Assembly: GCA_023139225.1 (NCBI GenBank)
Contig: JAGLNZ010000522.1
Location: 1-6,291, forward strand
From: Desulfobacula sp.
Lineage (GTDB): Bacteria > Desulfobacterota > Desulfobacteria > Desulfobacterales > Desulfobacteraceae
Length of the DNA: 6,291 bases
Reading direction: 5' to 3'
Shown piece by piece: positions 6,038 to 6,291 of the stretch. A program made the position numbers and the translations under genes. Numbering within the stretch: position 1 is the stretch's first letter; each line of letters opens with the position of its first letter. Below the pieces are notes generated by a model. It saw only the letters and a program-made list of their open reading frames with translations. It was not told the DNA's origin and searched no databases.

Positions 6038-6291
6038 TTACTCGTGATCTTTTATTTTTTTGATATGATCGTTGTAATGTGAGATGATGTCCCGCCTGTA
6101 GATTAAACCGATCAGTTTGCCTGAATTTTCTTTTTCCATAACAGGTAAGGCATCAATATTTTTTTGAGTCAGCTTTAAAAGTACTGTGTTCAGATCTTCG
6201 GAGGGTGTGGTGCAAATCAGGTCGGAAACCATGATATCTTTCATGACAACCAACTCTTCTATATGCATTGTAAAAATAACTTCCCTGATAT
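6038..6291 (-). CDS. C-terminal CBS domain of a larger protein, possibly a ClC-type chloride channel
   Basis: The frame stays open to the window edge (reading IREVIFT before the ATG at 6268), so this is the end of a longer gene and not a 76-residue protein. From the KDIMVSDL stretch to RRDIISHY the sequence is one CBS module: a diM-x-x-D opening, a helix with LLKLTQKN, the ALPVME strand, then GKLIGLIYRRDI. The DIRE-like lead-in followed by a diM motif is typical of the second CBS of a Bateman pair. CBS pairs bind adenine nucleotides and regulate their host protein. The end YRRDIISHYNDHI resembles the tail of CBS-bearing ClC chloride channels, but no membrane part is visible; other CBS proteins remain possible. 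It is convergent with the signalling genes and probably unrelated to them. Confidence 0.78.
   Translation of the reverse strand, partial: IREVIFTMHIEELVVMKDIMVSDLICTTPSEDLNTVLLKLTQKNIDALPVMEKENSGKLIGLIYRRDIISHYNDHIKKIKDHE

Overview
The window looks like part of the chromosome of an anaerobic, rather AT-rich member of the Desulfobacterota, probably a sulfate reducer of the Desulfobacter/Desulfobacula kind. This is an inference from three things: a ferredoxin-FrhB fusion protein, a cytosolic PAS histidine kinase of a type common in that group, and sigma-54 control. No marker gene fixes the taxon.

Layout: the 3' end of truA (tRNA pseudouridine synthase) enters from the left on the + strand (1-239). 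A CRP/HcpR-like palindrome overlaps its stop codon. Next come three closely packed + strand genes: an iron-sulfur/flavin FrhB-family oxidoreductase (353-1477), a soluble histidine kinase with an N-terminal NAD(P)-type Rossmann domain and a PAS domain (1510-2949), and an NtrC-type sigma-54 response regulator that overlaps the kinase gene (2933-4345). A 306-base intergenic region follows. It carries a well-spaced -24/-12 sigma-54 promoter (4570-4585), with related inverted-repeat motifs about 120 and 190 bases upstream of the predicted transcription start. That promoter drives a single gene (4652-5959) for an unusual protein with two receiver domains. Its central linker holds four spaced cysteines and two tandem 40-residue repeats. 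A long hairpin (5978-6030) separates it from a convergent - strand gene, of which only the C-terminal CBS domain is present (6038-6291).

Working model (inference): the FrhB protein, the Rossmann domain and the cysteine-bearing PAS domain suggest a redox or NAD(P)H-linked signal. The kinase would phosphorylate the sigma-54 activator, which then switches on the double-receiver gene next door. The double-receiver protein has no DNA-binding or enzymatic output domain. It could be a phosphate sink, a relay, or a scaffold acting through its linker. The three receivers of the locus have very similar C-terminal ends, so they may share the one kinase. The linker of the double-receiver protein and the promoter architecture in front of it are the least explained parts of the window.
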